NCBI RefSeq assembly: GCF_009569385.1
Contig: NZ_WBOF01000002.1
Span: 1 to 64,000 of the forward strand
Direction of reading: 5' to 3'
Length of the DNA stretch: 64,000 nt
Source of the DNA: Streptomyces kaniharaensis
Lineage (GTDB): Bacteria; Actinomycetota; Actinomycetes; Streptomycetales; Streptomycetaceae
Shown here: positions 1-8,542 of the stretch, one piece after another
Layout: every line of letters starts with the position of its first letter
Position numbering within the stretch: the stretch's first letter is position 1
Translations under genes and position numbers: made by a program
Notes under the pieces: model-generated
What the model was told of the DNA's origin: nothing
Database searches by the model: none
The model's input: only the letters and a program-made list of their open reading frames with translations

Positions 1-864
1 AATTCGGGTAGTGGCCCATCCCTCCGATCGGGCGGGGGTGCCGGCCGGGGCCTGCGGCCCTCGGCGTTGACGATGTGTCGCGGACTTCGGGTATCAGTCA
101 CAACCTCACCCCCGGGCCCCTCCCCCGGTCCCGGCCGGTGGCCGGTCCGCCGCCTGATTGCTGGGCTGGCGGCCCATCCGGCGCCCCCGGGGCGGGGCCT
201 GCGGCCCTCGGGAGGCACCTTGGGGGCACCGGTCCGGCTCGGGGCCTGCCCGGCCCGGGTGGCGGGCCCTCACGGACGCCCCGCACGGCGGTGCCTGACG
301 GGCCCTCAACCGCACACTCCGGACCGGAATCCGAAGCGAACCCGGGAGCGTTTCCCCGACTTCCGAACAGCTCTATCCTACCGGTCTCTGGACGGGCCCG
401 GGACGAGAACAGGAAACCTCGCGTCAGCCATCCATCCCGGCTCTATCCGGCCGCACTTCCGGCGGGAATCCGAATTCCCCACTGATCCCTTTCAGGCGGC
501 AATCCGAAACCCTTCCGGGGCGCAGCGGCAAGGAATCGAATGCACACCGGAAAGGGGCCTACGGCCCTCCACGACGACACGACGACCGTCCTTCCAGGCC
601 GCCCAGGAAATCCCGTCCAGCGTCACCCGGGCAATTCCCGGAGTGGCGACACCAAACCGAACACCGGACCTGGACGGCGGCCAGGGCGCCACCAGGGCGG
701 GGCGCAGCGGGGCGCGGCACCGGGCGGCCAGGGCGGGCACGGGCACAGCGGCCGGACGGCCGAGACGGGCGCAGCGGGACGGCCTGGCGGCCGACCAGGA
801 CGGCGGCCAGGGCCCAGCAGCCGGGCGCGGCACCGGGCGACGCGGGCAGGCGGCAGCAGGCCGC
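1..864. other. Gene-poor GC-rich left segment
   Basis: I see no credible gene here; the long open frames on both strands are low-complexity Pro/Arg/Gly translations without motifs. The segment holds short repeats: a GGGGCCTGCGGCCCTCG block near 50 and again near 193, with a variant (GGGGCCTACGGCCCTC) near 554, each containing an interrupted GGCC/GGCC palindrome. GAATCCGAA-type repeats lie near 330, 470 and 500. It could be non-coding plasmid or chromosome-arm DNA; no function can be assigned from the sequence. Confidence 0.5.
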
Positions 865-1665
865 CGAGGCCGGCCAACCGGCGCAGCCCGGTGCAACACG
901 AAGTGCAACACGCCCACCCGCCCCCGCTCCCGGCCACATAACACCTGGTCAGACCCGCAACACGGCTCCGTGTTGCACCCCACCGCAACACCACGTTGCA
1001 GCCCCGCGTTGCACCCCCACCCACCACCAGGACGACCACCAGAACAGCCTCCACGGCGGCCTGACGGCCACCCAGCCGTCTGGCGAAGGGCGCAGCGGCG
1101 GGCACGGCCCGGACGGCGGCGCAGCGAGGCAGGCAGGGCAGCACGGCGGGGCCGGGACCGGCGGCGGCAGGCACCCGGACGGCCCGGACGGCCCCGGACG
1201 GCGGCAGCAAGCGGGGCGGGCACGGCCACGGCCACCGGGAACGGCGGGAAGGGCGGGCACGGCCTGGACGGCGGCGGCCGAGCAGGGGCGCAGCAGGCCC
1301 GGGACGGCGGCGCAGCGAGGCGGGCACGGCCACCGGGAACGGCGGGCCCGGCCTGGACGAAACCGAACACCAACCCCCGCCACCACCCCCACCCAGCAAT
1401 TCCAACCCGAATTCACACCACCACCCAGCGGCCAATCCACCAAACCAACCCAATCGAATTACCGGCGGAATTCACCCCCGAAAACAACCCACAACACCAG
1501 ACCCACCCCCCAACCGGCCCGACCCGACCCCCAACCCCACCCACCACCACACACAGTCACCAAACCCCGCCCCGAACACCCACCCCGCCACCACCCCGAC
1601 AGACACAACCAAAGGTCCAGACAATCCCGCCTCCGAGGCCAAAACACCCCACACCCGCCAACAGG
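865..1665. repeat. Long non-coding direct repeat, copy A
   Basis: This stretch aligns in the same orientation with 61363-62613. Shared blocks include the GTGCAACAC cluster, CTCCACGGCGGCCTGACGG near 1050 and near 61900, ACCACACACAGTCACCAAAC near 1543 and near 62470, and CAACCAAAGGTCC near 1608 and near 62525. Copy B has extra sequence between 61530 and 61870. The right third (1370-1660) is strongly C/A-rich on the plus strand, with few G or T. No conserved reading frame is visible in both copies, so I treat it as non-coding. Confidence 0.75.
889..1016. repeat. GTGCAAC/GTTGCAC iteron-like cluster A
   Basis: GTGCAACAC occurs at 891 and 903, the inverted GTGTTGCAC at 970, and CGTTGCA variants near 994 and 1007. 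The same arrangement, two forward then several inverted copies, recurs at 61392-61520 although the flanks have diverged. Conservation of sites and order suggests a protein-binding array (replication iterons, partition or a regulator). This is inference; no adjacent rep or par gene was recognised. Confidence 0.45.
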
Positions 1666-2241
1666 TCACACCCGACGGCCCCTCGCCGGGTAGAGCTTGG
1701 CGTGCAGCACCCGGTCCTCCCACCACGGATCGTCCGGAGCAGACACCAGCGCGGCCACCAGCTCGCGCTTGGTCGGGACCGGCAGCATCAACGGGCCCAA
1801 GCCCTTTGCGGCTCGGACCTGTACGCACTCGGGGCACTCCAGCCGGTCCGGCCGGGCCTTCTCCCGCAGCTCCGGCTTCGAGCCCTCCTTCCCCCCGATC
1901 GAGCCCCGGCACGTCCAGCACGGCCGCAGCGCGGCGTTGGCTGTACGGGCGGCCTCCAGCTGTTCTTCGGCCTCCCGTTCCAGGCGCTCCTCGCGGTCCT
2001 GGTGGCAGGGCCAGCTGCGGCCACCCGGGCGGCGGGTCCACTCGACCTGTCCCCCGGGGCCGTACTCCCAGGTGCTCTCCTCCTTCGGGACCTGGCCGTA
2101 TGGGCAACGAATCGAACAAGGGCGCTTCAATTGAAGCGCCCTTGTTCGATTTCTAAGGCTGTCCGAGTGCGCGGTGGGCGGTTGCTGGTCAGCCGGTCGG
2201 GCCGAGGCGGCTGAAGGCCCATCGGAGCACCTCCTGGTCAA
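1666..2241 (-). CDS. CxxC zinc-ribbon-like hypothetical protein
   Basis: Function is not recognised. The open frame carries a conserved core, CWTCRGSIGGK followed about 20 residues later by CPEC, which looks like a four-cysteine zinc-binding knuckle, preceded by a charged helix rich in Glu and Arg. A second copy of this core lies on the same strand at about 3237-3447, so a paralogous pair is present within 1.5 kb. The start is uncertain: the frame runs through the 42-bp palindrome at 2110-2151 and into the tail of the ATPase remnant, so the genuine N-terminus is probably downstream of the palindrome or missing. Confidence 0.45.
   Translation of the reverse strand: MTRRCSDGPSAASARPADQQPPTAHSDSLRNRTRALQLKRPCSIRCPYGQVPKEESTWEYGPGGQVEWTRRPGGRSWPCHQDREERLEREAEEQLEAARTANAALRPCWTCRGSIGGKEGSKPELREKARPDRLECPECVQVRAAKGLGPLMLPVPTKRELVAALVSAPDDPWWEDRVLHAKLYPARGRRV
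2110..2151. repeat. 42-bp perfect palindrome
   Basis: The left half ends ATCGAACAAGGGCGCTTCAA and the right half begins with its exact complement, with no spacer, centred between 2130 and 2131; the outermost A/T pair at 2110/2151 also matches. It lies just downstream of the stop of the TnsC-type remnant (minus strand) and upstream of the CxxC gene. A factor-independent terminator normally has a loop, so a cruciform-forming protein-binding site is also possible. The GCGCTTCA core recurs in the hairpin at 14519-14561. Confidence 0.85.
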
Positions 2242-2445
2242 CGCGGGTGCGGCCGGTACGTTGGAGGGCTGTGTGGGTGTGGGCGGTCAGGCGGGCCCAG
2301 TTGCGGAAGTTGCCGTGGGCCGCGTGCTGGTCGGCGAAGGCGATGTCGCCGGGGTCAGCTTCGGCCCAGAGGGGGTGATAGAGCGGGATGACGTCCAGGA
2401 CCTCCTCGGGGGTGAGGCGGGCGAGGCGCTGCCAGGACGAGGCCT
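2189..2445 (-). pseudogene. C-terminal remnant of a TnsC/TniB-type transposition ATPase
   Basis: The minus-strand frame reads about 85 residues to a TGA at 2189-2191, including LTPEEVLDVIPLYHPLWAEA and ADQHAAHGNFRNWARLT. As I recall, this matches the C-terminal end of AAA ATPases that accompany TniA/TniQ transposons in Streptomyces. No Walker motifs are present, and homology stops near 2445, just before the hairpin at 2507-2539, so only the tail survives. The nearby tniQ-like pseudogene on the opposite strand supports derivation from a Tn7/Tn5053-type element that has been rearranged. Confidence 0.6.
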
Positions 2446-2506
2446 TTGCTGCGCCGGCGGGGCGCCCGGACCCACGCCGGCGGCCGCCCTGCTCAGCCTC
2501 GATGGC

Positions 2507-2539
2507 GCCCGCCCGCCGGCGCCGGGCCGGCGGGCGGGC
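2507..2539. terminator. Strong hairpin, probable terminator
   Basis: Perfect 14-bp arms GCCCGCCCGCCGGC and GCCGGCGGGCGGGC flank a 5-nt loop. It lies 36 bp beyond the stop of the small secreted protein gene read on the minus strand, and separates that gene from the ATPase remnant. Confidence 0.7.
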
Positions 2540-2574
2540 TTTCCCTGCGGAGTTCTACCGGAGCCCATGCCGGA

Positions 2575-2874
2575 TCAGCCGTGCTGGTCCGAGGCGATGA
2601 GGGTGTCGATCATGCGCTGCAGCAGGGCGGCCAGGAAACGGGCGTCCTGGGCGCCCTTGTGGTCTCCGAGCTGGTCCAGCATCACAGCCTTGTCGCGCAG
2701 CTCCGCGAGCTGCTGGCGCATCCTGCCGATGTCCGCGCGGTGGTCGGTGGGGTTGTCGGCCACGACCGTGGCCACGCCCTGCTGGGCTGGGGCGGCCTGG
2801 GCGGGGGCGGCCGCGAGCAGGGCGCCGCCGGCCAGGGCGACGGTCAGGGCGATGGTGGGTATGCGATGGCGCAT
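2575..2874 (-). CDS. Small secreted protein, unknown function
   Basis: A 99-residue protein with a clear Sec signal peptide: basic N-terminus, hydrophobic core around residues 7-24 and AQA-type cleavage near residue 28. The mature part is a roughly 70-residue helical segment (RADIGRMRQQLAELRDKAVM and on), without cysteines or a catalytic motif, and could form a short coiled coil. The ATG is preceded by AGGAGAAAG, a good ribosome binding site. It stands alone, with a strong hairpin downstream. Function unknown. Confidence 0.7.
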   Translation of the reverse strand: MRHRIPTIALTVALAGGALLAAAPAQAAPAQQGVATVVADNPTDHRADIGRMRQQLAELRDKAVMLDQLGDHKGAQDARFLAALLQRMIDTLIASDQHG

Positions 2875-2931
2875 TGAGCTTTCTCCTCACGTTCAACGTA
2901 CGTAGTTGACGGCACATCAGGGAGTGACCCG

Positions 2932-3447
2932 TCAGTAGCCATCTATTACCAACACAACCTCGACCGGCCGGGTTGTCGAATTCCGCGATCTTTTTCTCCC
3001 CTCCTTCCACATGGCCGACGAACCGTCACCACTGCTCCCGAACGCGTAACCGGGAACGGGAGGAGGTGGAGCGTGAGCGGGCCCGCCCGGGGTGGTGACG
3101 ACGTCCAAGGCGCCAGCACCGTGGAGCTGCTCGGGCTGATCGCCGAGAAGCCCCGACCTGCATGGCACGTTCTGGGACAGGGCTGGCGGCCTGGACCTCA
3201 ACATCATCGGGTTCGTCATCGTCGGCCTGTACTTCAGGGCTGCGACCTGCTCGCGCTTGGTCGGGGCGGGCAGCACCAAGGGGCCCAACTCCTCCGTCTC
3301 CCGGTCGCTGACGCACTGCGGGCACTCCAGCCGGTCCGGGTCGGCCTTCTCCCGCAGCTCCAGCAAGGAGCCGGCCTTCCCACCGATCGAGCCTCGGCAC
3401 GTCCAGCACGGGCGCAGCGCGGCGTTCGCCTCCCGGGCCGCCTCCAA
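2932..3447 (-). CDS. Second CxxC zinc-ribbon-like protein, probably a truncated fusion
   Basis: Residues 1-70 repeat the core of the 1666-2241 protein (CWTCRGSIGGK, then CPQC, then PTKREQVAAL). After about residue 70 (position 3237) the similarity stops and the frame continues by chance through the antisense of a nickel-transporter remnant and non-coding sequence. The N-terminal region seen in the first copy is also missing or out of frame upstream of 3447. I read it as a gene fragment whose open frame survived a recombination junction. Function unknown. Confidence 0.4.
   Translation of the reverse strand: MEAAREANAALRPCWTCRGSIGGKAGSLLELREKADPDRLECPQCVSDRETEELGPLVLPAPTKREQVAALKYRPTMTNPMMLRSRPPALSQNVPCRSGLLGDQPEQLHGAGALDVVTTPGGPAHAPPPPVPGYAFGSSGDGSSAMWKEGRKRSRNSTTRPVEVVLVIDGY
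3112..3235 (+). pseudogene. C-terminal remnant of a NixA/HoxN-type nickel/cobalt transporter
   Basis: The plus strand encodes STVELLGLIAEK and then, after a one-base frame change, DLHGTFWDRAGGLDLNIIGF and VIVGLYF. As I recall, this is the typical last periplasmic loop and membrane helix of HoxN/HupN/NixA permeases. Homology ends abruptly near 3235, where the CxxC gene fragment on the other strand begins. Only some 40 residues remain, so it is non-functional debris marking a recombination point. Confidence 0.55.
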
Positions 3448-3510
3448 GTCGGCGGTGATGGGCAGGCGGAACTGCCTTCAAGTTCTGCTGTTCTCCGCGA
3501 GGCTAGGCTC

Positions 3511-4891
3511 ATGGCTTCCGTGGTCTTCCGTGTCTCTCCGATCGCCGGGGAGACGACCTTCTCGTTGGTTGGCCGGGTCGCTGCCCGCTACGGCCTGGAC
3601 GACGCCGCTGTGCTGACGCACTGGCAGTGGCTCAGCCACCGGCCTCGGCATGAGGGCGGTGCGCTGCGGGCGGACGCCGAGGTGCTGCTGGATGCGGCGG
3701 GTGCTGGCCGGGTTGTGCGGGGTCGACGAGGACGTGCTGGGGCGAGCGTTGCCGGCGTGGGGGCTGGCCGACGAGAAACTGGCCTCGCGGGCGGCTGACA
3801 GTGGCCCTGGGGCGGTGTGGCGGGTGGGTGGTGCGGTGGTGGGGCCGGTGGCGTTCGGGTGCCGGTCGTCACGGCTCGGCGGGCCAGGGCGCCGGTGCGG
3901 GTGGTGCGGTACGCGCAGCGGTGGGAGCGGGTGTGTACGCGACACGGGCGGTGGCTGGGATGCGGACACGGACCAGGCGCTGGAGCACCTGGATCTGCGC
4001 AGCCTGCCGGAGATCGCCCGGGCGCAGCGGCGGTGGGCGGGGGTGGCGAGGCGGGCGGTGCGGGCGGGGGTGGGGCCTGGGGAGGTGTTCTCGGTGGCGT
4101 GGGCGGTGGTGTGCCGGTGGTGGGATCTGGCGTTGGAGTGGCCGGACGAGCGGGTGTGCCCCGCTCGGCTGCACGCCCTGGCGGGTGGGGACGCGGGCGG
4201 GGATTTCTGGCGGTGGCGGGCGATGGCGCGGGACGCGGCCGTCTTCCCGGAGGTGGTGGAGGTCGCCGCCGCGCTGCTGGATCCGGTGATGAGCGAGTTG
4301 GTCTGGCGGGACAGCGGGGCCGGGCGGCCTCGGGCGCTGCCGGCGGACGGGGCGTTCTGCCGGCGACTGGGCGAGCGGGTTGGGCGCCAGTGGCTGGGGC
4401 CGCTGGCCGCGGTCGACTTCGGCGGGCCGCTGATCGCCTGGATGGGAGCGGTGATCCGCCGACGTCGCGGGGTGGCCGTGCCGCCCGGGTACCGGGACGG
4501 TCTATGGCGGGTGCGCCAGGAGCTCCAGCCTGCGGGCATGGCCGCGCAGCTGCGGGCGCTGACGAAGGAAGCGAGGCTGCCGGGGTCGGGGACGATGTGG
4601 CGCTCGGCGGTTGAGCCTGAGCGGAGGGTGCTGATCACCAACCTGCTCGGCGACACGGAGGAGCAGCTGATCCAGCTGCGCGGGGCGCAGCGGGGCAGCA
4701 GTGCGGAGGCCGCCGAGCGTCTGCTGAAGGGCTTGGATTACAGCATCGGCCTGCTGCAGGAGGCGGTGCGGGAGACGGTGGAGGCCGCGTTGGAGGCCGG
4801 AGTGCGGGCGGACGACGTGGCCGCATGGGCGGGGCTGTCCCCGGGCGCGCTCGCCGAGTTGCTCGGGCCTGGTGGTGGGACGGTGCGGTAG
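3511..4891 (+). pseudogene. tniQ: TniQ-type transposition protein, frameshifted
   Basis: The N-terminus VSPIAGETTFSLVGRVAARY is a typical TniQ start (target-site selection partner of TniA/TniB transposases). The frame must change near 3690 (after RADAEVLLDAA), near 3860 to read RVVRYAQRWERVCTRHGRWL (the Cys/His zinc-finger region), and back near 3955. The C-terminal 310 residues from DADTDQALEHLDLR to the TAG at 4889-4891 are then open. At least three indels make it a pseudogene unless they are sequencing errors. The intact protein would be about 460 residues. A TnsC-type remnant lies at 2189-2445; no TniA transposase was seen. Confidence 0.65.
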
Positions 4892-5278
4892 AAGGGGTCT
4901 GGCGGGTTGCTGGGCCGGGGCTGGCCCGGGCAGGGAGCAGCGCTGTGTAGGCGAGGCCGGGATTGGGCTCGGTGGTGGGGTGTGGGCCCGGGTGAGAACA
5001 CGGGTGCGCGTGGAGCCCGTTATCGCACCAGGTCACGGGGCGGGGTGCGGGGAAAGCCGTCCGCGCGGGCGTGTGTAGCGGGTTGGCTGAGAACCGTGAG
5101 CGGCGTGGACGGTTGGGCCGGGGCGGGTGGTGCCAGGACGGCGAGGTCGAGGCCGGGCTCCTCGTACGGCTCTCGGCCGAGCGCCGTCAGGGGGCTCTCC
5201 CCCTCGTCGGCCAGGCCGCTGGGAAGCGGGTGCTGCGGGCGGTCTGGGCGCCGGCAGTCGCGATGGCAGGATGACGGC
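4892..5278. other. Intergenic stretch without a recognised gene
   Basis: The 387 bp between the tniQ remnant and mepB contain only low-complexity frames on both strands. I see no hairpin or repeat strong enough to name; the 3' part must hold the mepB promoter. Confidence 0.4.
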
Positions 5279-5803
5279 ATGGTGACGAATCAGCCGTGGT
5301 CGGGGTTCCACGACGACCTGTTGGCGGCGAAGGCATTGGTGTACGACCCGAGCGGTTTCACCTGCTCACCGGCGGTGCCCGAACCGGAGAGTGCCGAATA
5401 CGCGGCTTGCGGGTTCACGCTCGACGGCCGCTCGCTCCGGTTCCGCGTTGCCAAGACCACCCCGACGAAGGCGGGCCAGTTCGTCACCGTGTGGCAGCGG
5501 TCCCAGGAGGGGCCGATCCGGCCCTTCGACGCCGCCGACGGGGTGGACCTCTTCGTCATCAGCAGCCACGACGAGAACGGCTTCGGACAGTTCGTGTTCC
5601 CGCGCGAGGTGCTGTGCGGGCACGACATCGTCTCCCGCAACGGCTCCGGCGGGAAACGAGGATTCCGTGTCTACCCACCGTGGGTGACCACGACCAACCG
5701 GCAGGCCCGCAACACACAGGCATGGCAAGTGAACTACTTCCTCCACATCGGCCAGAACGGGCCTGCCGACCTGACGCACGCCCACGCCCTGTACCACCCG
5801 TAA
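5279..5803 (+). CDS. MepB family protein
   Basis: A 174-residue protein matching the MepB family, named after the third gene of the Staphylococcus mepRAB operon; a DNA-related role has been suggested, but the biochemical function is unclear. Family hallmarks seen are GFTCSPAVPEPESAEYAACG, FRVAKTTPTKAGQFVTVW, RPFDAADGVDLFVI, FPREVLC and GFRVYPPWVTTTNRQARNTQ. Length and order are those of full-length members, so the gene looks intact. I chose the ATG at 5279 because family similarity begins shortly after it; the longer upstream open frame is not conserved. It is monocistronic. Confidence 0.85.
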   Translation: MVTNQPWSGFHDDLLAAKALVYDPSGFTCSPAVPEPESAEYAACGFTLDGRSLRFRVAKTTPTKAGQFVTVWQRSQEGPIRPFDAADGVDLFVISSHDENGFGQFVFPREVLCGHDIVSRNGSGGKRGFRVYPPWVTTTNRQARNTQAWQVNYFLHIGQNGPADLTHAHALYHP

Positions 5804-5895
5804 GCGCCCGCTCCTGCCCGGCATCCCTCCGCCGAACCAACGGGTCATGCAGAAGTCGCCGAAACGAGTGGACGGGCCCCGCGCACGCGTCCTGA

Positions 5896-6333
5896 CTACC
5901 CGGCGGTTCTCCTCAGCGGGTACGGCTGCCAGTCGTCGCGGCTGACGGTGGCGTTCCCCGCGAGGCGCCAGGAGCGGGTATGCCGCGCCGTCCTCCAGGT
6001 CGCCGACGAGTGCCGGGCGTTCTCGATCCACCCGACGAGCTCGGGAAGGGCGTACCGCCACAGGGCATCGCGGGCAGCTTCACGGTCGGCGGCCGGGAGC
6101 GGGAAGGCGCTGACTCGCACGCTGGACCGCGGGATCAGATAGGCACCGCCGCCGTGGTGTGCGGAGCGGGCCGGGATCCACTCGACCTGCAGCACAGTGC
6201 GGTCGGCCCTCGGACGGTCGCTGAAGCACAGGTTGTCGGCATCGGGCGTCAGCGGTCCGAGGGCTCTGCAGATATCTGCCGGGGCGAGCGGCCATGACGA
6301 AGGGCGCGGCGGGCGAGGATGATCGGCTGGCAC
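5896..6333 (-). CDS. Conserved hypothetical protein
   Basis: A 145-residue soluble protein with a protein-like core (GAYLIPRSSVRVSAFPLP, DREAARDALWRYALPELVGW and SSATWRTARHTRSWRLAG). I recognise the type from Streptomyces genomes but know no function. There are no membrane segments or catalytic motifs. The first 15-20 residues (Pro/Ser-rich) look unlike the rest, so the true start may be a few codons downstream, around LAPADICRALGPL. It is convergent with mepB. Confidence 0.6.
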   Translation of the reverse strand: MPADHPRPPRPSSWPLAPADICRALGPLTPDADNLCFSDRPRADRTVLQVEWIPARSAHHGGGAYLIPRSSVRVSAFPLPAADREAARDALWRYALPELVGWIENARHSSATWRTARHTRSWRLAGNATVSRDDWQPYPLRRTAG

Positions 6334-6682
6334 GCGCCCGAGGATGACAGACGCCCTGGTCGCAGCGCACCTGCCTTTTCCATCGGCGCGCCGCCGGCGG
6401 TTAGACCGCTGGACGTCGGCATCGGAACGGACAGTACCGCGTGGGGGTCTGTAACGGGACAGAGCCGTTCACTGGACAGGAACGCCGACCCGCTCAGTTG
6501 GGTTGGGTGGCTGTTGTTTCCGGGCTTGAGGACTGTGTTGGCCAGGGGCGAGGAGGGGGTTGTGGCGCGTTGGTTGGCCGTATCGCTCGCCGAGACGTAT
6601 CCCGTACAGGCTGCGGCCGCACTGCCACGGTCACCCCGGAGGCGCCGGGCGTTCACGTTTCGCGAAGGGGACCGTCTGATCG
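6334..6682. other. Intergenic debris with a short IS-end-like match
   Basis: No convincing gene. ACGGGACAGAGCC at about 6456-6468 matches 13 bases of the right terminal inverted repeat of the ISL3 element at 37910-39540 (GATTACGGGACAGAGCC). That could be a relic of an IS end, but the match is short and nothing beside it supports an element. Confidence 0.3.
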
Positions 6683-7773
6683 TCATTTCTCGGTGTCGAG
6701 TTGGATGTGGTCGATGTCTTCGTCCAGGAAGGTGGTCAGGTCCTGGGCTTCGGCGTGGACGGCTTCCTGTTCCGGGGCGGTGAGGGGGCGGAGGGGGCTG
6801 ATGCGAAGGTGGTGGTTGCGCGTGGTCCAGATGGCGGTGACGCGTCCGTCGACGAGGACGGTGCGGTGGCCTGCGACGGACAGGCCGAGGTGGGGGGTGT
6901 CGATGATGCGGCTGCGGTCGTGGTAGCCGAGGATGGCGTTGTCGAACGCCGGTAGGAACCGGGGCGGGGGTTTCGGGGTCGGGGCGAGGTGCGTCGGGCA
7001 GATCGAGCGGTTCGCGGCCGCGTCCGTCGCGGAAGGCGACGAGTTCCTCCCGGACGGCCTTGATCGCGGCGGGAAGACCGGCGAGGCCGCACCAGGCTCG
7101 CAGGTCCGCGCTGGCGGCGGGCCCGTAGGCGGCCAGGTAGCGGCGCAGCAGGCGGCGCCCGACGGGATCGGTGTCATCGGTGGGCAGGGGGTCGATGTCC
7201 CGTTCCAGCCAGGTGGCCAACGGCAGGTTGCGTACGCCTTCGGTCCGGCGCCAGAGGCCGCGGGGTGGGAGCTGGGCCATGGGGATGAGGGCTGCGACGA
7301 GCAGCTCGCCCAGGACGCGGCGTGGTGGGCCGGGCCAGCGGTCTTCGAGGGCTTGTACGAGGTCGCTCATGGATACGGGGCTGCTGGTCGGCCATGGCCG
7401 CGCGGCCGGCGGCGGCGACCTCGTCCGGGTCGATGCCGGCCAGTTCGCGCCGGTAGGTTCCCAGGACTCGCTGACGCAGCATGGTGTCGTGGCGGGCTCG
7501 CCAGGCGAGTGCGTCGTCGGAGGTGACGAGGTGGACGGTGCGGCGCATCAGGTGGGTGCGCACCACCGTACGGCCGGTCAGTGCGTCGTCCAGTTGCTCC
7601 GGCTTGAAGTCGGCCAGGCGGGACCACAGCCCGACGAAGGGTTCCTGGGGCTCCTGCGCCTGCAGGCCGCACAGGTGGGCCACCGCCTCGGGCGCGGAGG
7701 TGTCGCTGCGGGTGAGGAGGTGCTGGCGGGCGAGGGTGGCGCGGTTGAGGGCGCGGGTGTCGAGGACGGTCAT
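6683..7773 (-). pseudogene. Winged-helix DNA-binding domain protein (AlkZ-like, HTH_42 family), two frameshifts
   Basis: Three consecutive minus-strand frames rebuild one protein of about 363 residues. The first starts MTVLDTRALNRATLARQHLL and includes HLCGLQAQEPQEPFVGLWSR and VRTHLMRRTVHLVTSDDALA. The second runs from SMSDLVQALEDRWPGPPRRV to LLRRYLAAYGPAASADLRAW. The third runs from FLPAFDNAILGYHDRSRIID to DEDIDHIQLDTEK. Frame changes fall near 7382 and near 6965. This is the winged-helix superfamily that includes the DNA glycosylase AlkZ; many Streptomyces members have no known role. Two single-base losses make it a pseudogene unless they are sequence errors. Confidence 0.75.
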
Positions 7774-7897
7774 CGCGTTCCCGTCTTGCCCGAGACCATG
7801 GTGCCCGGGCAGAAGGTGCTGACTTCAATGCCGGTCTGCCCCGGCTTCCGCATCTGCACGGTGACCTGCTTCCTTCCGCTTCTCTACGTGGGTGGTG

Positions 7898-7948
7898 CCT
7901 GCGCCGTCCGGACCGCCAGTGGGACAGCGACGGCCCGGACGGCGCAGG
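7898..7948. terminator. Hairpin terminator after the VOC gene
   Basis: Arms CCTGCGCCGTCCGG (7898-7911) and CCGGACGGCGCAGG (7935-7948) are perfectly complementary with a 23-nt loop, starting 19 bp beyond the stop of the VOC gene on the minus strand. Confidence 0.7.
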
Positions 7949-7966
7949 CGTGTCAGGTCGGCTGCA

Positions 7967-8389
7967 TCAGCCGTTGTACGGGGCGGTGACGTCCAGGACC
8001 CAGGTGACGCCGAAGCGGTCGGTGAGCATCCCGTACAGCGGTGCCCACTGCGCGGGCTCCAGCGGACGCACAACGGTCGAGCCCTCGGCGAGCCTGCCCC
8101 ACAGGGCGCCGATCTCCTCGGCGTCGTCACCGCGGACGGAGACGAAGAACGGGTTCTCACCCCGGTTCCAGGGCAGCTGCGAGGGGACGTCGTAGGCCAT
8201 GACGTGGAAGCCGTTGTCGCCGGTCACCTCGCCCCACATCACCCAGTCCGCCTCGCTCTCGTCCTGCACGGCGCCCGCGTCCTTGTAGGTGACCGCGACG
8301 GTGCGTCCGCCGAAGACCGACTGGTAGAACTCCAGCGCCTCGCGTGCGGTGCCCCGGAAGTTCAGGTGGGTGGTGGTCGTGATGGACAT
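7967..8389 (-). CDS. VOC family (PhnB/glyoxalase-like) protein
   Basis: A 140-residue member of the vicinal-oxygen-chelate superfamily, PhnB-like branch: THLNFRGTAREALEFYQSVF at the start, FHVMAYDVPSQLPW in the middle, PFFVSVRGDDAEEIGALWGR and DRFGVTWVLDV at the end. These proteins fold as paired beta-alpha-beta-beta-beta modules and are often metal enzymes or resistance proteins; no substrate can be inferred. The ATG at 8389 fits family alignment. It is divergent from the HTH gene at 8543 with a 150-bp shared promoter region, so that regulator may control it. Confidence 0.85.
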   Translation of the reverse strand: MSITTTTHLNFRGTAREALEFYQSVFGGRTVAVTYKDAGAVQDESEADWVMWGEVTGDNGFHVMAYDVPSQLPWNRGENPFFVSVRGDDAEEIGALWGRLAEGSTVVRPLEPAQWAPLYGMLTDRFGVTWVLDVTAPYNG

Positions 8390-8542
8390 GTCCCTGATCC
8401 TTGCCTCAATGTGACGAATACGCCGCCGACGGTCCAAGCCCGTCGGTGACGGCTGCCGTGAACAGGAGCGATGCCTCCCGACCGGCTCGAACGCCACTGT
8501 GGCGGAGGTAGCGGACAGGGTGTGTCCTGTACTGCGGCGAAA

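Noticed and set aside
1..700. Telomere-like terminal repeats because of many GGCC palindromes
   Set aside because: The palindromes are short and scattered, and the window start is an arbitrary cut; no tightly packed hairpin array typical of Streptomyces telomeres is seen.
67..2214. A 715-codon open frame on the plus strand
   Set aside because: Low-complexity Arg/Pro/Gly/Ala translation crossing the non-coding repeat and the antisense of the CxxC gene; no motif, and copy B of the repeat does not keep the frame.
6433..6680. Complete IS remnant
   Set aside because: Only a 13-base match to the ISL3 terminal repeat; no transposase similarity in any frame.
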